NCBI GenBank assembly: GCA_934202005.1
Contig: CAKPXP010000022.1
Coordinates: forward strand, 1-26,798
Reading direction: 5' to 3'
Origin: an uncultured Selenomonas sp.
GTDB lineage: Bacteria > Bacillota > Negativicutes > Selenomonadales > Selenomonadaceae
Length of the DNA: 26,798 nt
The stretch's first letter is position 1. Every line of letters starts with the position of its first letter. Under the pieces are notes generated by a model. It had not been told where the DNA came from, made no database searches, and worked only from the letters and a program-made list of their open reading frames with translations. A program made the position numbers and the translations under genes. Below, piece by piece: positions 8,203 through 16,372 of this stretch.

Positions 8203-9456
8203 ATGGATATTCAGAAAACGATGCGGGAAAAGGCTGAGGCGGCGAAGCGCGCGTCACGCGCGCTCGCCATCCTCCCGACCGGCGTGAAGAACGAGGCGCT
8301 GCGTGCGATGGCGGATGCGCTTGAAAAGCGCGCGGAGCTCGTGCTCGAGGCGAACGCGCAGGATCTCGAAGAGGCACGCGCCAAGGGACTCAAGCGCTCC
8401 TATCTCGACCGCCTCATGCTCAATGAGGGCCGCATCCGGCAGATGGCGGAGGGACTGCGCCAGACGGCGGCGCTCCCTGATCCCATCTGCCAGGGCGACT
8501 ACTCGACGATCCGTCCGAACGGGCTCGAGATCCGGCGCGTGCGCGTGCCGCTCGGCGTCATCGGCATCATCTACGAGGCGCGTCCGAACGTCACGGCCGA
8601 CGCGGCGGGCCTCTGCCTCAAGGCGGGCAACGCCGTGCTGCTGCGCGGCGGCTCGGAGGCCATCCGCTCGAACACGGCCATCAGCTTCCTGCTCATGAAG
8701 GCGGCGTACAAGGCGGGCATCCCCGAGGGCGCGCTGCAGTTCGTCGAGTTCACCGACCGCGAGGCTGTTGACGCGATGACGCATATGACGGGGCTTCTCG
8801 ATGTCATCATCCCGCGCGGCGGCGCGGGCCTCATCCGCCACATCGTCGAGAACAGCTCCGTGCCCGTCATCGAGACAGGCACCGGCGTCTGCCATACCTT
8901 CGTCGATGAGACGGCGGACTTCGACATGGCCGTCAAGATCGCGGTCAATGCGAAGACCTCGCACCCTTCCGTCTGCAACGCGATGGAGACGCTGCTCGTC
9001 CACGCGGCCATCGCGGAGGATTTCCTGCCGCAGCTCGCGCGCGCGATGGAGGAGCAGCATGTCGAGCTGCGCGGCGACGCGCGCGCAAGGGAGATCTGCC
9101 CCGAGATGCGGGAGGCGACGGAGGAGGACTGGAGCACGGAGTACGGCGATCTCATCCTCTCCGTGCGCGTCGTGCCGGATCTCGCGGCGGCCATCACCCA
9201 TATCAACAAATACAATACGGGCCACAGTGAGACCATCGTGACGAAGAATCTCGAGAGCGCGCATCGCTTCCAGAAAGAGGTGGACGCGGCGGCCGTTTAC
9301 GTCAATGCTTCCACGCGCTTCACCGACGGCTTCGAGTTCGGCTTCGGCGCGGAGATCGGCATCAGCACGCAGAAGCTTCACGCGCGCGGCCCCATGGGTC
9401 TCGAGGCGCTCACGAGCACGAAATATCTCATCTACGGTGAGGGGCAGGTGCGTTGA
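8203..9456 (+). CDS. proA: Gamma-glutamyl phosphate reductase
   Basis: A 417-residue NADPH-dependent enzyme of the aldehyde dehydrogenase superfamily. It reduces glutamyl-5-phosphate to glutamate-5-semialdehyde, the second step of proline synthesis. Markers are GVIGIIYEARPNVTADAAGLCLKAGNAV, the catalytic Cys258 in HPSVCNAMETLL, and GFEFGFGAEIGISTQKLHARGPMG near the C-terminus. The length is normal. The start is supported by AGGAGG about 8 nt upstream. Together with proB this gives all but the last step; no proC is in the window. The stop overlaps a short downstream ORF. Confidence 0.97.
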   Translation: MDIQKTMREKAEAAKRASRALAILPTGVKNEALRAMADALEKRAELVLEANAQDLEEARAKGLKRSYLDRLMLNEGRIRQMAEGLRQTAALPDPICQGDYSTIRPNGLEIRRVRVPLGVIGIIYEARPNVTADAAGLCLKAGNAVLLRGGSEAIRSNTAISFLLMKAAYKAGIPEGALQFVEFTDREAVDAMTHMTGLLDVIIPRGGAGLIRHIVENSSVPVIETGTGVCHTFVDETADFDMAVKIAVNAKTSHPSVCNAMETLLVHAAIAEDFLPQLARAMEEQHVELRGDARAREICPEMREATEEDWSTEYGDLILSVRVVPDLAAAITHINKYNTGHSETIVTKNLESAHRFQKEVDAAAVYVNASTRFTDGFEFGFGAEIGISTQKLHARGPMGLEALTSTKYLIYGEGQVR

Positions 9457-9611
9457 GCGCGCTTGCGGGCTATTTGCGCACGCTGCGCCAGTACCTCGCG
9501 ACGCCGCACGGGCGGCATGACGCGCGCGACGACGCGGCAGCGCTCGCGCGCATCGCGCTGAGCTGCCTGCTCGCGGCCGCGCTGCTCGTGCTTGCCAGGG
9601 GGCTGATCTGA
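9453..9611 (+). CDS. Possible small membrane protein overlapping proA stop
   Basis: A 52-codon frame begins with TTG at 9453 that overlaps the proA stop codon, behind gaggggcagg. The N-terminal half is basic and polar (GYLRTLRQYLATPHGRHDAR). The C-terminus is a single probable transmembrane helix (IALSCLLAAALLVLARGLI). The overlap with proA and the membrane-protein pattern favour a real gene, but I do not recognise a family and GC-rich chance ORFs are common here. Confidence 0.4.
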   Translation: MSALAGYLRTLRQYLATPHGRHDARDDAAALARIALSCLLAAALLVLARGLI

Positions 9612-9731
9612 GCGGGAGATGACGGCAGCATGACGGAGCGGATGTAGCCGCCTTTCTTTTCGAGCTGTCGCATTTTGTCCATGACTGGGCAGTTACCAGA
9701 AGAGAAGAGGTTTTTAGGAGGAATACCAGCG

Positions 9732-10346
9732 ATGACGCAGGGCAGAAGCAAGGTCGGCATCATGGGCGGCACGTTCGATCCCGTGCATACAGGCCATCTC
9801 GTGCTCGCGGAGGATGTGCGCGACGCGTTCGGCCTCGACGAGGTGATTTTCATCCCGTCCGCGAACCCGCCGCACAAGGGCGGCAGCGCGAGCGTCTCCG
9901 CGGAGCACCGTTATCTCATGACCGTGCTCGCGACGGCGGACAATCCGCATTTTTCCGTCTCGCGGCGCGAGCTCGACCGGCAGGGGCCGAGCTACAGCCT
10001 GCTCACGGTGAAGGAACTGCAGGAGCGCTACGGCGGCAGCACGGAGTTCTTCTTCATCACGGGCTCGGACGCCATCAACGAGCTCGATACCTGGTACCAT
10101 GTCGACGAGCTCCTCGCGCGCTGCCATTTCATCGTCTCGGAGCGCGAGGGTGTGCCGCTCGACGAGGCGCGGCTCGCGCGGCGGTTCGGCAGGCTCGCGG
10201 CTGAGCACATCCACCGCCTCGCGACGCCGGAGCTTGAGATCTCCTCTACGGATATCCGCGCGCGGCTCGCGCGCGGTGCCTCCATCCGTTACCTCGTGCC
10301 CGCGCCAGTCGCGTCCTATATTGAGAAGGAAGGGCTGTATCGATGA
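9732..10346 (+). CDS. nadD: Nicotinate-nucleotide adenylyltransferase
   Basis: A 204-residue enzyme that adenylates nicotinate mononucleotide in NAD synthesis. It has the nucleotidyltransferase signature GGTFDPVHTGH near the N-terminus, FIPSANPPHK, the FFITGSDAINELDTWYH segment, and a C-terminal ISSTDIRARLARG motif, then YLVPAPVASYIEKEGLY. The start at 9732 follows AGGAGG (9716-9721) at a spacing of 10; an in-frame ATG at 9675 would add a non-conserved leader. The stop overlaps yqeK by 4 bp. The preceding 9612-9731 holds no recognisable feature. Confidence 0.96.
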   Translation: MTQGRSKVGIMGGTFDPVHTGHLVLAEDVRDAFGLDEVIFIPSANPPHKGGSASVSAEHRYLMTVLATADNPHFSVSRRELDRQGPSYSLLTVKELQERYGGSTEFFFITGSDAINELDTWYHVDELLARCHFIVSEREGVPLDEARLARRFGRLAAEHIHRLATPELEISSTDIRARLARGASIRYLVPAPVASYIEKEGLYR

Positions 10347-10936
10347 ACGCAAAGCTATCGTATGATGAAAGGAAACAGTTGCTCGCGGCACGCCTCAAGC
10401 CGTCGCGGTTCCGTCACTCCCTCGGCGTGGCGGAAACGGCGGCGCAGCTCGCCGCGCGGTTCGGCGTCGACGCGGAGGCGGCGCGCACGGCGGGTCTCCT
10501 GCATGACTGCGCGCGGGAGTTCCCGAACGAGGCGATGCGCGCGGAGGCGGACAAGCGCCAGATCCCCTATGGCCCCATCGAGCGCGCGATGCCGCTCCTC
10601 CTGCACGCCTATCTCGGCGCGGCGCGCGTGCGCGAGCTCTACGGCGTCGATGACGATGCCATCTCGCAGGCCATCTACCGCCATACGGTCGGCGGCCCGC
10701 AGATGACGCGCCTCGACAAGATCATCTGGTACGCGGACATGATCGAGCCGTCGCGCGACTATCCGGAGGTCGAGATGCTGCGGCGGCTCGCGCGCGAGGC
10801 GAGCCTCGATGAGATGCTGCTCGCGGGCCTCACGGAATCCATCAAGTTTGTGGCGGCGAAGGGGCATCTGCTCCACCCGCGCACCATCGAGGCACGCAAC
10901 GAGCTCCTGCTCCGGGGCGTGAAGCTGCCCGTATGA
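10343..10936 (+). CDS. yqeK: HD-domain hydrolase YqeK (symmetrical Ap4A hydrolase)
   Basis: A 197-residue HD-superfamily phosphohydrolase. Metal ligands visible are His25 in RFRHSLGVAE and His54-Asp55 in GLLHDCARE, then IYRHTVGGPQMTRLDKIIWYADMIEPSRDY. In Firmicutes YqeK cleaves diadenosine tetraphosphate to two ADP. It overlaps nadD (ATGA) and is in turn overlapped by the LCP gene. The nadD-yqeK pairing is standard. The length is normal. Confidence 0.93.
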   Translation: MNAKLSYDERKQLLAARLKPSRFRHSLGVAETAAQLAARFGVDAEAARTAGLLHDCAREFPNEAMRAEADKRQIPYGPIERAMPLLLHAYLGAARVRELYGVDDDAISQAIYRHTVGGPQMTRLDKIIWYADMIEPSRDYPEVEMLRRLAREASLDEMLLAGLTESIKFVAAKGHLLHPRTIEARNELLLRGVKLPV

Positions 10937-11985
10937 GCCGCAGGGAGGAAAGGCAGCCCGTGAATCGCACGCGCGAGAATATCCAGCGCAAGCGGAAGCT
11001 CCTCGCGCGCAAGCGGCGCCTGCGCCTGCTGCGCCTCTGCATCTTTTTGATCTTTCTCGGCATCGTCCTCGTTGTCGCCGGCTTCCTCTGCACGACGCTC
11101 TACCACTGGGGATCTGGCATCTATGCGGAGTACCAGACGCGTCACGAGGCGTATCTCGCACGGCGGGAGGCGCGCGCGGGCGAGCTCGACCCGCGCTTTG
11201 ACGGCTATACGAACGTGCTCGTGCTCGGGCTTGACGACGGCGCGGGCGGCCCTGAGACGGCAGACGGGCGCGCCGCGCGGCAGGCGGACACGCTGCTCCT
11301 GCTCTCCGTGGAGAATGAGACGGGGCGGCTGCGCATCGTGACGATCCCGCGCGACACCTGGGTGCCCATCCCGGACTCCGCCTATGAGGACCGCATCGGC
11401 ACGCTCTACGGGACTGGCGGCGCGCCGCTCGTCGTGCGGGCGACGGAGCAGCTCCTCGGCGTCTCCGTCCACCAGTACGTCGCCGTGGACATGCAGACCT
11501 GCGCCGACATCATCGACCTTCTCGGCGGCATCGACCTCTACGTCGAGAGTGATATGGACTACGACGACCCGGAGGCGGATCTTTCCATCCATCTCAAGCA
11601 GGGGTATCAGCACCTCGATGGCAAGCAGGCGCAGGAGTACCTGCGCTACCGCGGCACAGATCTCGGCGACGCCGGACGCTCCGAGCGCCAGCAGCAGTTC
11701 GTCAAGGCGCTCTATGAGGAGGTCATGCGCGTGCGCACGCTGACGAAGCTGCCCGCCATCGCTGAGATTCTCCAGACGCGCGTCGAGACGAGCGCGGAGA
11801 TTTTCGATTCGGCGCATCTCGCGAATGTCCTGCGGCAGATGAGCCGCACGGAGCCTGAAACGTGGATGCTGCCGGGAACACCCGCCGAGAGCGATGACAC
11901 CATCTGGCTGCCGGAGACGCAGGCCATCGGGGAGGGCGTCGCGAGACTCTTCCCTGAGACCAAGACAAGTGTTGATGACGAATGA
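10933..11985 (+). CDS. LytR-CpsA-Psr (LCP) family protein
   Basis: A 350-residue membrane-anchored enzyme. A very basic cytosolic N-terminus (residues 1-30) is followed by one transmembrane helix (about 33-58). The LCP domain starts at TNVLVLGLDD and includes ADTLLLLSVENETGRLRIV, IPRDTWVPIP, LLGGIDLYVESDMDYDDP and YLRYRGTDLGDAGRSERQQQF. The family transfers polyprenyl-linked glycans to peptidoglycan or other acceptors; in a diderm Negativicute the acceptor is uncertain. It overlaps yqeK by 4 bp, suggesting coupling. The start could instead be a GTG a few codons downstream, but the ATGA overlap favours this one. Confidence 0.92.
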   Translation: MSRREERQPVNRTRENIQRKRKLLARKRRLRLLRLCIFLIFLGIVLVVAGFLCTTLYHWGSGIYAEYQTRHEAYLARREARAGELDPRFDGYTNVLVLGLDDGAGGPETADGRAARQADTLLLLSVENETGRLRIVTIPRDTWVPIPDSAYEDRIGTLYGTGGAPLVVRATEQLLGVSVHQYVAVDMQTCADIIDLLGGIDLYVESDMDYDDPEADLSIHLKQGYQHLDGKQAQEYLRYRGTDLGDAGRSERQQQFVKALYEEVMRVRTLTKLPAIAEILQTRVETSAEIFDSAHLANVLRQMSRTEPETWMLPGTPAESDDTIWLPETQAIGEGVARLFPETKTSVDDE

Positions 11986-12052
11986 GATGCTGCGCGGCGG
12001 CCATGTCCGACGCGGGCAAGAAATATCAATATTACCCATAGGAGGGATTTTT

Positions 12053-12397
12053 TTGACAGTCGAAGCAATGAAAGAGACCATCTGCGCCGCGGCCTCGGAG
12101 AAGAAGGCGCGCGATATCGTGACGATGGACATGCGCGAGCTCACGCCGACGACGGACTATTTCGTCGTCTGCTCGGCGAATACGGCGACGCAGGTGCGCG
12201 CCATCGCGGACAACATCGAGGAGAAGCTCGCCGAGAGCGGCGCGCATTTCCTGCACAAGGAAGGTTATCGCGAGGGCGAGTGGATCCTCATGGATTACGG
12301 CGACGTCGTCGCGCACATCTTCCGTCAGGAGGCGCGCGAATACTACGCGCTCGAACATCTCTGGGCCGACGCGGCGCTCACGCCGTACGAGGACTGA
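12053..12397 (+). CDS. rsfS: Ribosomal silencing factor RsfS
   Basis: A 114-residue protein that binds L14 and blocks subunit joining during starvation. Family features are AASEKKARDIVTMDMRELTP, TDYFVVCSANTATQVRAIAD, HKEGYREGEWILMDYGDVV and FRQEAREYYALEHLWADA. The start is TTG at 12053 behind TAGGAGGGA. An in-frame upstream extension overlapping the LCP gene is rejected because of the strong ribosome site and family length. It follows the LCP gene by 67 bp and precedes the CvfB-like gene by 2 bp. Confidence 0.95.
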   Translation: MTVEAMKETICAAASEKKARDIVTMDMRELTPTTDYFVVCSANTATQVRAIADNIEEKLAESGAHFLHKEGYREGEWILMDYGDVVAHIFRQEAREYYALEHLWADAALTPYED

Positions 12398-12399
12398 GC

Positions 12400-13386
12400 A
12401 TGGAACGCGGGATGAGGCGGGGCGGCGCGCCGCTGCCGCAGCGGGAGGCAGGCGCGGTGCGCACCCGCCGCAAGTATCAGCCGAGCACGGTGGCGACGCT
12501 CACCGTCGCGCGCCTCGGTGAGATGGGCGCGTTCCTCGACGCGGAGACGGGCAGCACGCATGACGACATCCTGCTGCACAAGACGCAGCAGACGGCGCCC
12601 GTTGCTGTCGGCGACCGCGTAAAGGTCTTCCTCTACAAGGATCCGAAGGGGCGCCTCACGGCCAGCATGCGCGTGCCGAAGATGGAGGAGGGGCAGATCG
12701 CCCGGCTCAAGGTCATCAATGTGAGCCGGGACGGCGCGTTCCTCGACGTCGGCGCCGAGCGCGGCATCTTCCTGCCCTACGCGGGCATGCGCGGCAGGCC
12801 GCAGATCGGCGAGACGGTTTGGGCGAAGCTCTACACGGATAAATCCGGCCGCCTCGCCGTCACGATGGAGGTCGAAGACGAGATGCGCCGCGCCTCCGCC
12901 TCCGCCTGCGGCAAGGTGCGCGTGGGCGATCATGTGACGGGGGCCATCTACAACTACACGGACGCGGGCGCGTTCCTCTTCAGCGAGGAGCGTTATATCG
13001 TCTTCATCGCGAACAAGGAGCTGCCGCCGCGCGAGGAGCGGCCGCGCGTGGGCGAGATCGTCACGGCGCGCGTGACCTTCGTGCGCCGTGACGGCCGCCT
13101 CAACGCGTCGTTGCGCGAGGCGAAGGAAAAGGCGCTCGAGACGGACGCCGCGCGCATCCTCGAATTGCTCGCCGTACGCAAGGGCAAGATGCCGTACAGC
13201 GACAAGACCTCGCCAGAGGTGCTGCGCGACAAGTTCGGCATCAGCAAGGCGGCATTCAAGCGCGCGCTCGGACATCTGCTCAAGGAGGGACGCGTCTACG
13301 AGGCCGACGGCTGGACGTATCTCAAGGACATGCCGCAGGAAACGCCGCAGCCGCCAGAGGACGGCGGGACGCTCGCGCGTGGATAG
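12400..13386 (+). CDS. CvfB-like S1 RNA-binding protein
   Basis: A 328-residue protein with S1-type repeats. The first covers about residues 30-90 (VATLTVARLGEMGAFLDAE), the second about 95-160 (VINVSRDGAFLDVGAERGIFLPY), and a third about 180-250 (GAIYNYTDAGAFLF, then RPRVGEIVTARVTFV). A C-terminal winged-helix region (PEVLRDKFGISKAAFKRALGHLLKEGRV) ends in WTYLK. This architecture is that of CvfB/YitL, an RNA-binding regulator in Firmicutes. The start at 12400 lies 2 bp after rsfS without a clear Shine-Dalgarno, so it may be coupled; the N-terminal 25 residues are basic and poorly conserved. Confidence 0.88.
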   Translation: MERGMRRGGAPLPQREAGAVRTRRKYQPSTVATLTVARLGEMGAFLDAETGSTHDDILLHKTQQTAPVAVGDRVKVFLYKDPKGRLTASMRVPKMEEGQIARLKVINVSRDGAFLDVGAERGIFLPYAGMRGRPQIGETVWAKLYTDKSGRLAVTMEVEDEMRRASASACGKVRVGDHVTGAIYNYTDAGAFLFSEERYIVFIANKELPPREERPRVGEIVTARVTFVRRDGRLNASLREAKEKALETDAARILELLAVRKGKMPYSDKTSPEVLRDKFGISKAAFKRALGHLLKEGRVYEADGWTYLKDMPQETPQPPEDGGTLARG

Positions 13387-13475
13387 TTTTTTTCGCAGAA
13401 AGCAGGAAATGCGCGCTTCGTCGCGAATAAAAAGAAATAACAGAAGAAATCAGTTAGGTTGGAGTTTGCTTATAA

Positions 13476-13525
13476 GGAAACGCGGATGGGCTGACGCACG
13501 CGTCAGCGGCTGCATCTGCGTTTCC
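13476..13525. other. 50-nt hairpin before cheV
   Basis: The outer arms ggaaacgcggatg / catctgcgtttcc match at 12 of 13 positions, with an inner gctgacgc / gcgtcagc stem. No T run follows, and the structure ends 25 bp before the cheV start. It may act as an mRNA leader structure, processing site or operator for cheV. The preceding 13387-13475 is AT-rich for this genome and shows no clear promoter. Confidence 0.55.
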
Positions 13526-13550
13526 ATGATTCCAAGATGGGGGCGATCGA

Positions 13551-14501
13551 ATGGCAGCAGAAACGTCAGGAGATAAGAAGGGAATTCTTCTCGAAACGGG
13601 AACGAACGAGTTCGAGATTGTCGAGTTCAGCATCGGCAAGGTGCACTATGGCATCAATGTCGCCAAGGTGCGAGAGGTCATCACGCGCGCGCCGGTCACG
13701 GCGATGCCGCAGGCGCATCCCTATGTCGACGGGCTCTTCACGCTGCGCGGCAAGGCGATTCCGCTCGTCAATCTGCCGCGCTGCCTCAACGTGCAGACGG
13801 ATGAGGAACCGAAGAACATCATCGTGACGGAGATCAACAACTACAATATCGGCTTCCTCGTCGGCAATGTCTCGCGCATCCACAGGATCTCGTGGAAGGA
13901 CATGGAGCCGGCGCCGGAGGTCGGCGACCAGTCGCGCGTCGTCGGCATCGTAAAGATGAAGGATCGCATCGTGCTCCTGCTCGACTTCGAGACGATCATC
14001 GCGGAGATCAATCCTGAGATCAACGCGAAGCTCACGACGTTCGAGGACGCGGCGGAAGATGTCAAGGACAAGCGCTCGGATGTGCATGTCGTCGTCGCCG
14101 AGGACTCGCCGATGCTGCGCGACCTGCTCGTTACGACGCTGCATGAGTCTGGCTACCGCTTCGTGCGCGACTTCGGCAACGGCCAGGACGCCTGGGAGTA
14201 TCTGCAGGGGCTCGCGGCGAAGGAAGGGCCCATCGAGGATCATGTCCGCATCATCGTCTCCGACGTCGAGATGCCGAAGATGGACGGCCATCGCCTGCTC
14301 AAGCTCGTGCGCAGCGATGCTCGTCTCAAGGACGTGCCGTTCGTGCTCTTCTCCTCACTCATCAGTGAAGAGATGCGCATCAAGGGCCATCAGCTCGGTG
14401 CTTCTGGCCAGATCTCGAAGCCGGAGATCAATCAGCTCATCGATCTCCTCGACAACCTCGTCTTCGGCAAGCCGCTGAAGAAGGATGAGGATGAGGCGTG
14501 A
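13551..14501 (+). CDS. cheV: Chemotaxis protein CheV
   Basis: A 316-residue fusion of an N-terminal CheW domain and a C-terminal response-regulator receiver. The CheW part (about 20-160) shows FSIGKVHYGINVAKVREVI and VDGLFTLRGKAIPLVNLP. The receiver (about 178-305) has an acidic pocket with Asp185 (VAEDSPMLRDLL), the phospho-acceptor Asp238 (IVSDVEMPKMDGH) and Lys290 (ISKPE). CheV couples chemoreceptors to CheA and tunes adaptation by phosphorylation. No other che gene is adjacent. A strong terminator follows, so this is probably a single-gene unit. It fits with the flagellar genes at the right end. Confidence 0.96.
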   Translation: MAAETSGDKKGILLETGTNEFEIVEFSIGKVHYGINVAKVREVITRAPVTAMPQAHPYVDGLFTLRGKAIPLVNLPRCLNVQTDEEPKNIIVTEINNYNIGFLVGNVSRIHRISWKDMEPAPEVGDQSRVVGIVKMKDRIVLLLDFETIIAEINPEINAKLTTFEDAAEDVKDKRSDVHVVVAEDSPMLRDLLVTTLHESGYRFVRDFGNGQDAWEYLQGLAAKEGPIEDHVRIIVSDVEMPKMDGHRLLKLVRSDARLKDVPFVLFSSLISEEMRIKGHQLGASGQISKPEINQLIDLLDNLVFGKPLKKDEDEA

Positions 14502-14524
14502 GTTCAGCAGACTAGTGTCAATCA

Positions 14525-14566
14525 GAGGTGCTTTCCTCTTCATGGAGGGAGGCACCTCATTTTGTT
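14525..14566 (+). terminator. Intrinsic terminator of cheV
   Basis: Stem gaggtgc / gcacctc, extended by an inner tcctc / ggagg stem (14525-14558), then attttgtt. It lies 23 bp after the stop. Confidence 0.8.
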
Positions 14567-14587
14567 GGTAGTTCCTTGGCAGGAATA

Positions 14588-14685
14588 GGCTGTCGTACGT
14601 AAGGATTCTTTCAAAGCATCCAGTGGTCAGGAAAATCTCCCTGACAGGGTGTTGCAGTGAACCGCTCCGTGCGACAGTCTTTTTT
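14588..14685 (+). ncRNA. Possible short structured RNA ending in U6
   Basis: Distant arms ggctgtcgtacg (14588-14599) and cgtgcgacagtc (14668-14679) can pair along 12 positions with two G-U type pairs. Inside is a second stem, gtcagg / cctgac (14626-14645). Six T residues follow at 14680-14685. The whole looks like a roughly 98-nt structured transcript with an intrinsic terminator. I see no convincing promoter of its own, and it matches no RNA family I recognise. It could instead be a backup terminator for cheV. Confidence 0.35.
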
Positions 14686-14725
14686 GCTGCCCATGTTCGC
14701 CGGATCGTCGATGAAGTTGACGGCG

Positions 14726-14762
14726 CAAAAGGAAACGACCCTGCGCATCTGGCAGGGTCGTT
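14726..14762 (-). terminator. Minus-strand intrinsic terminator
   Basis: A perfect 11-bp stem (14734-14744 / 14752-14762, loop of 7 nt). On the minus strand it is followed by TTTCCTTTT; on the plus strand no T run follows. It therefore terminates a leftward transcript, yet no minus-strand protein gene is present upstream of it. Confidence 0.65.
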
Positions 14763-15277
14763 ACGTAGCGATTGACATTCAATCTGTACCTCTTTATTCA
14801 TTTGTCTGCCAGCAGCAACTCTCGAGTGAAGCTACGGGCTTTATGCGATGCCTCGCGAAACAATTAACACATCGAACGACTGGAACAACAACCGACATCG
14901 GCAGGAACTAGAGTACGATGGGCTAACGCGGATGCTCCGGAACCTAGGAATCCAGAAGCTCCGATAGAAAGGAACACGGCGTGGTCATTCTCACGGTACT
15001 CTGACAGGCGTGCGATTTTGTTGCTGCCATATAGCTTCGAGTACGCCCGGCGCTGAGAGGAGGCTCAGCATCGTGACGCCTTACAATGCCTCGATGGCGT
15101 TTCATCCTTCACCTGTGCACCCTATACGTCAGAGGGGAGCGAAAGAATGGTGAACGTAATCTGCAGAATCATCCACATCCTTTCCTAGAATTGAAGAGAG
15201 CCTGTTTCGGCAGGCACCTGCCAAAGACATCGCCCTCTAGGACTCCGTTCCCTGGTGGTTTGCTCTTCTCTTCTTGC
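14734..15277 (-). ncRNA. Candidate non-coding RNA of about 540 nt
   Basis: This stretch is bounded on the minus strand by a promoter (15284-15312) and a terminator (14726-14762). It has lower GC than the flanking genes and no ORF with codon structure or recognisable protein; the longest minus-strand open stretches, about 80 codons, lack a ribosome site. Local stems include ggcagg / cctgcc and gctgag / ctcagc (15052-15069), and the 5' end can close through gaagagc / gctctcttc. This is inference: it could be a large structured RNA, or decayed intergenic DNA. I recognise no match to tmRNA, RNase P RNA or SRP RNA. Confidence 0.4.
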
Positions 15278-15283
15278 ACTTTT

Positions 15284-15312
15284 AGTATAGCATGAAGGAA
15301 GATGAAATACAA
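15284..15312 (-). promoter_or_regulatory. Minus-strand promoter candidate
   Basis: On the minus strand, TTGTAT (15312-15307), a 17-nt spacer, then TATACT (15289-15284). The -10 is 5/6 and the -35 only 3/6 to consensus. It points left, into the gene-free region. Confidence 0.5.
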
Positions 15313-15444
15313 CCTCTTTGTTGAATTTTTTAGATGTTTTTTGTATTTATGTATTCTGCTTTTTGTATGCAGCGGAAGAGGCGGCGCCGTCGCTGGTAAT
15401 TTTGCCCGCTGCCGCGGCGTGGCGTTTTCTTGCAAATCCACGCT

Positions 15445-15473
15445 TTCATTCCCTGGGGGAAGTATTGTATAAT
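15445..15473 (+). promoter_or_regulatory. Candidate promoter for yqeB
   Basis: A perfect TATAAT at 15468-15473 with a weak -35 (TTCATT, 15445-15450) at 17 nt. Between it and the gene lies a short tandem repeat of tgtgga (three units, 15484-15501). Confidence 0.5.
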
Positions 15474-15528
15474 GAAACGAGAATGTGGATGTGGATGTGG
15501 AAGCGGGTTGAAGGATGGAGGCTGAACG

Positions 15529-16368
15529 ATGAAACGATTGATTGTGATCCGCGGCGGCGGTGAGATGGCGACGGGCATCGCACTGACGCTGCATACGGCG
15601 GGGTTCCGCGTGCTCATGCTCGAGCGGGCGCTGCCGTCGGCGACGCGGCGCGAGGTGACGTTTTCCGATGCCGTCTATGACGGGAAAAAGACCGTGGAGC
15701 GCGTGACCTGCACGTTCACGAAGAGTAAGAAGGAGGCGGAGAAGCTCCTCAAGAAGGGGGAGGTCGTCATGATGGTCGATCCCGCGGCGACGTCGGTGGC
15801 TGATTTCCGCCCTCAGGTGCTTGTAGACGCCATCCTCGCGCACAGGAATCTCGGCACGTCTCGCGCGATGGCCAAGCATACGATTGCGCTCGGCCCTGGG
15901 TTTTGCGCGGGGCGCGATGTGAATGCAGTCATCGAGACGATGCGCGGGCACAATATGGGACGCATCATCTACGAGGGGTATTCCCTGCGCAGCGAGAAGG
16001 AAACGAGCGCGGAAATCGATGTGGATGAGACACGGGAACATATCATCTTCGCGCCAGCCGCAGGGCGCATCGAGTCGCTGCGCAGCATCTCGTTCCTCGT
16101 CAAGAAGGGAGAATCGATCGCCCATATCCATGCGGGTGGCGGCATCGTGGAGGTCAAGGCGCCCTTTGACGGCGTGCTGCGCGGCATCATCCACGATGGC
16201 TATGAGGTCTACGAGGGCATGAAGATTGCGGATATTCATCCGACGATGACGCAGGGCGAGTGTTTTACAATGTCCGACAAGGTACGCTGCGTCGGCGGCT
16301 CGGTACTCACGGCCGTCATGCATTGGGAGGCAGGGAACTTCAAGCGCCATCGTTTGCTGCCGGTCTGA
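15529..16368 (+). CDS. yqeB: YqeB-like selenium-dependent molybdenum hydroxylase accessory protein
   Basis: A 279-residue protein of the EF2563/YqeB family. The N-terminus is a Rossmann-like segment (RLIVIRGGGEMATGIALTLHTAGFRV), followed by FSDAVYDGKKTVERV, and ALGPGFCAGRDVNAVIETMRGHNMGRIIY. The C-terminal third contains a biotinyl-lipoyl-like fold (IFAPAAGRIESLRSISFLVKKG, PFDGVLRGIIHDGYEV). The family is associated with selenium-dependent molybdenum hydroxylases, but its exact reaction is not established. No hydroxylase, selD or molybdopterin gene is adjacent here. The start has an upstream GGAGG and a likely promoter. comF follows 4 bp later. Confidence 0.82.
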   Translation: MKRLIVIRGGGEMATGIALTLHTAGFRVLMLERALPSATRREVTFSDAVYDGKKTVERVTCTFTKSKKEAEKLLKKGEVVMMVDPAATSVADFRPQVLVDAILAHRNLGTSRAMAKHTIALGPGFCAGRDVNAVIETMRGHNMGRIIYEGYSLRSEKETSAEIDVDETREHIIFAPAAGRIESLRSISFLVKKGESIAHIHAGGGIVEVKAPFDGVLRGIIHDGYEVYEGMKIADIHPTMTQGECFTMSDKVRCVGGSVLTAVMHWEAGNFKRHRLLPV

Positions 16369-16372
16369 AGCA

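Noticed and set aside
9470..9877. Minus-strand ORF across the proA-nadD gap
   Set aside because: It is mostly the shadow of nadD and the small proA-overlapping ORF; no family signature is seen.
14941..15130. Minus-strand open stretch resembling a protein (YSKLYGSNKIARLSEYR)
   Set aside because: Short, no start with ribosome site, interrupted by stops on both sides, and no transposase or other motif recognised.
15200..15277. Riboswitch-like start of the minus-strand RNA (gcaaacc, as in c-di-GMP-I)
   Set aside because: The other conserved blocks of the c-di-GMP-I class are absent and no minus-strand gene follows.
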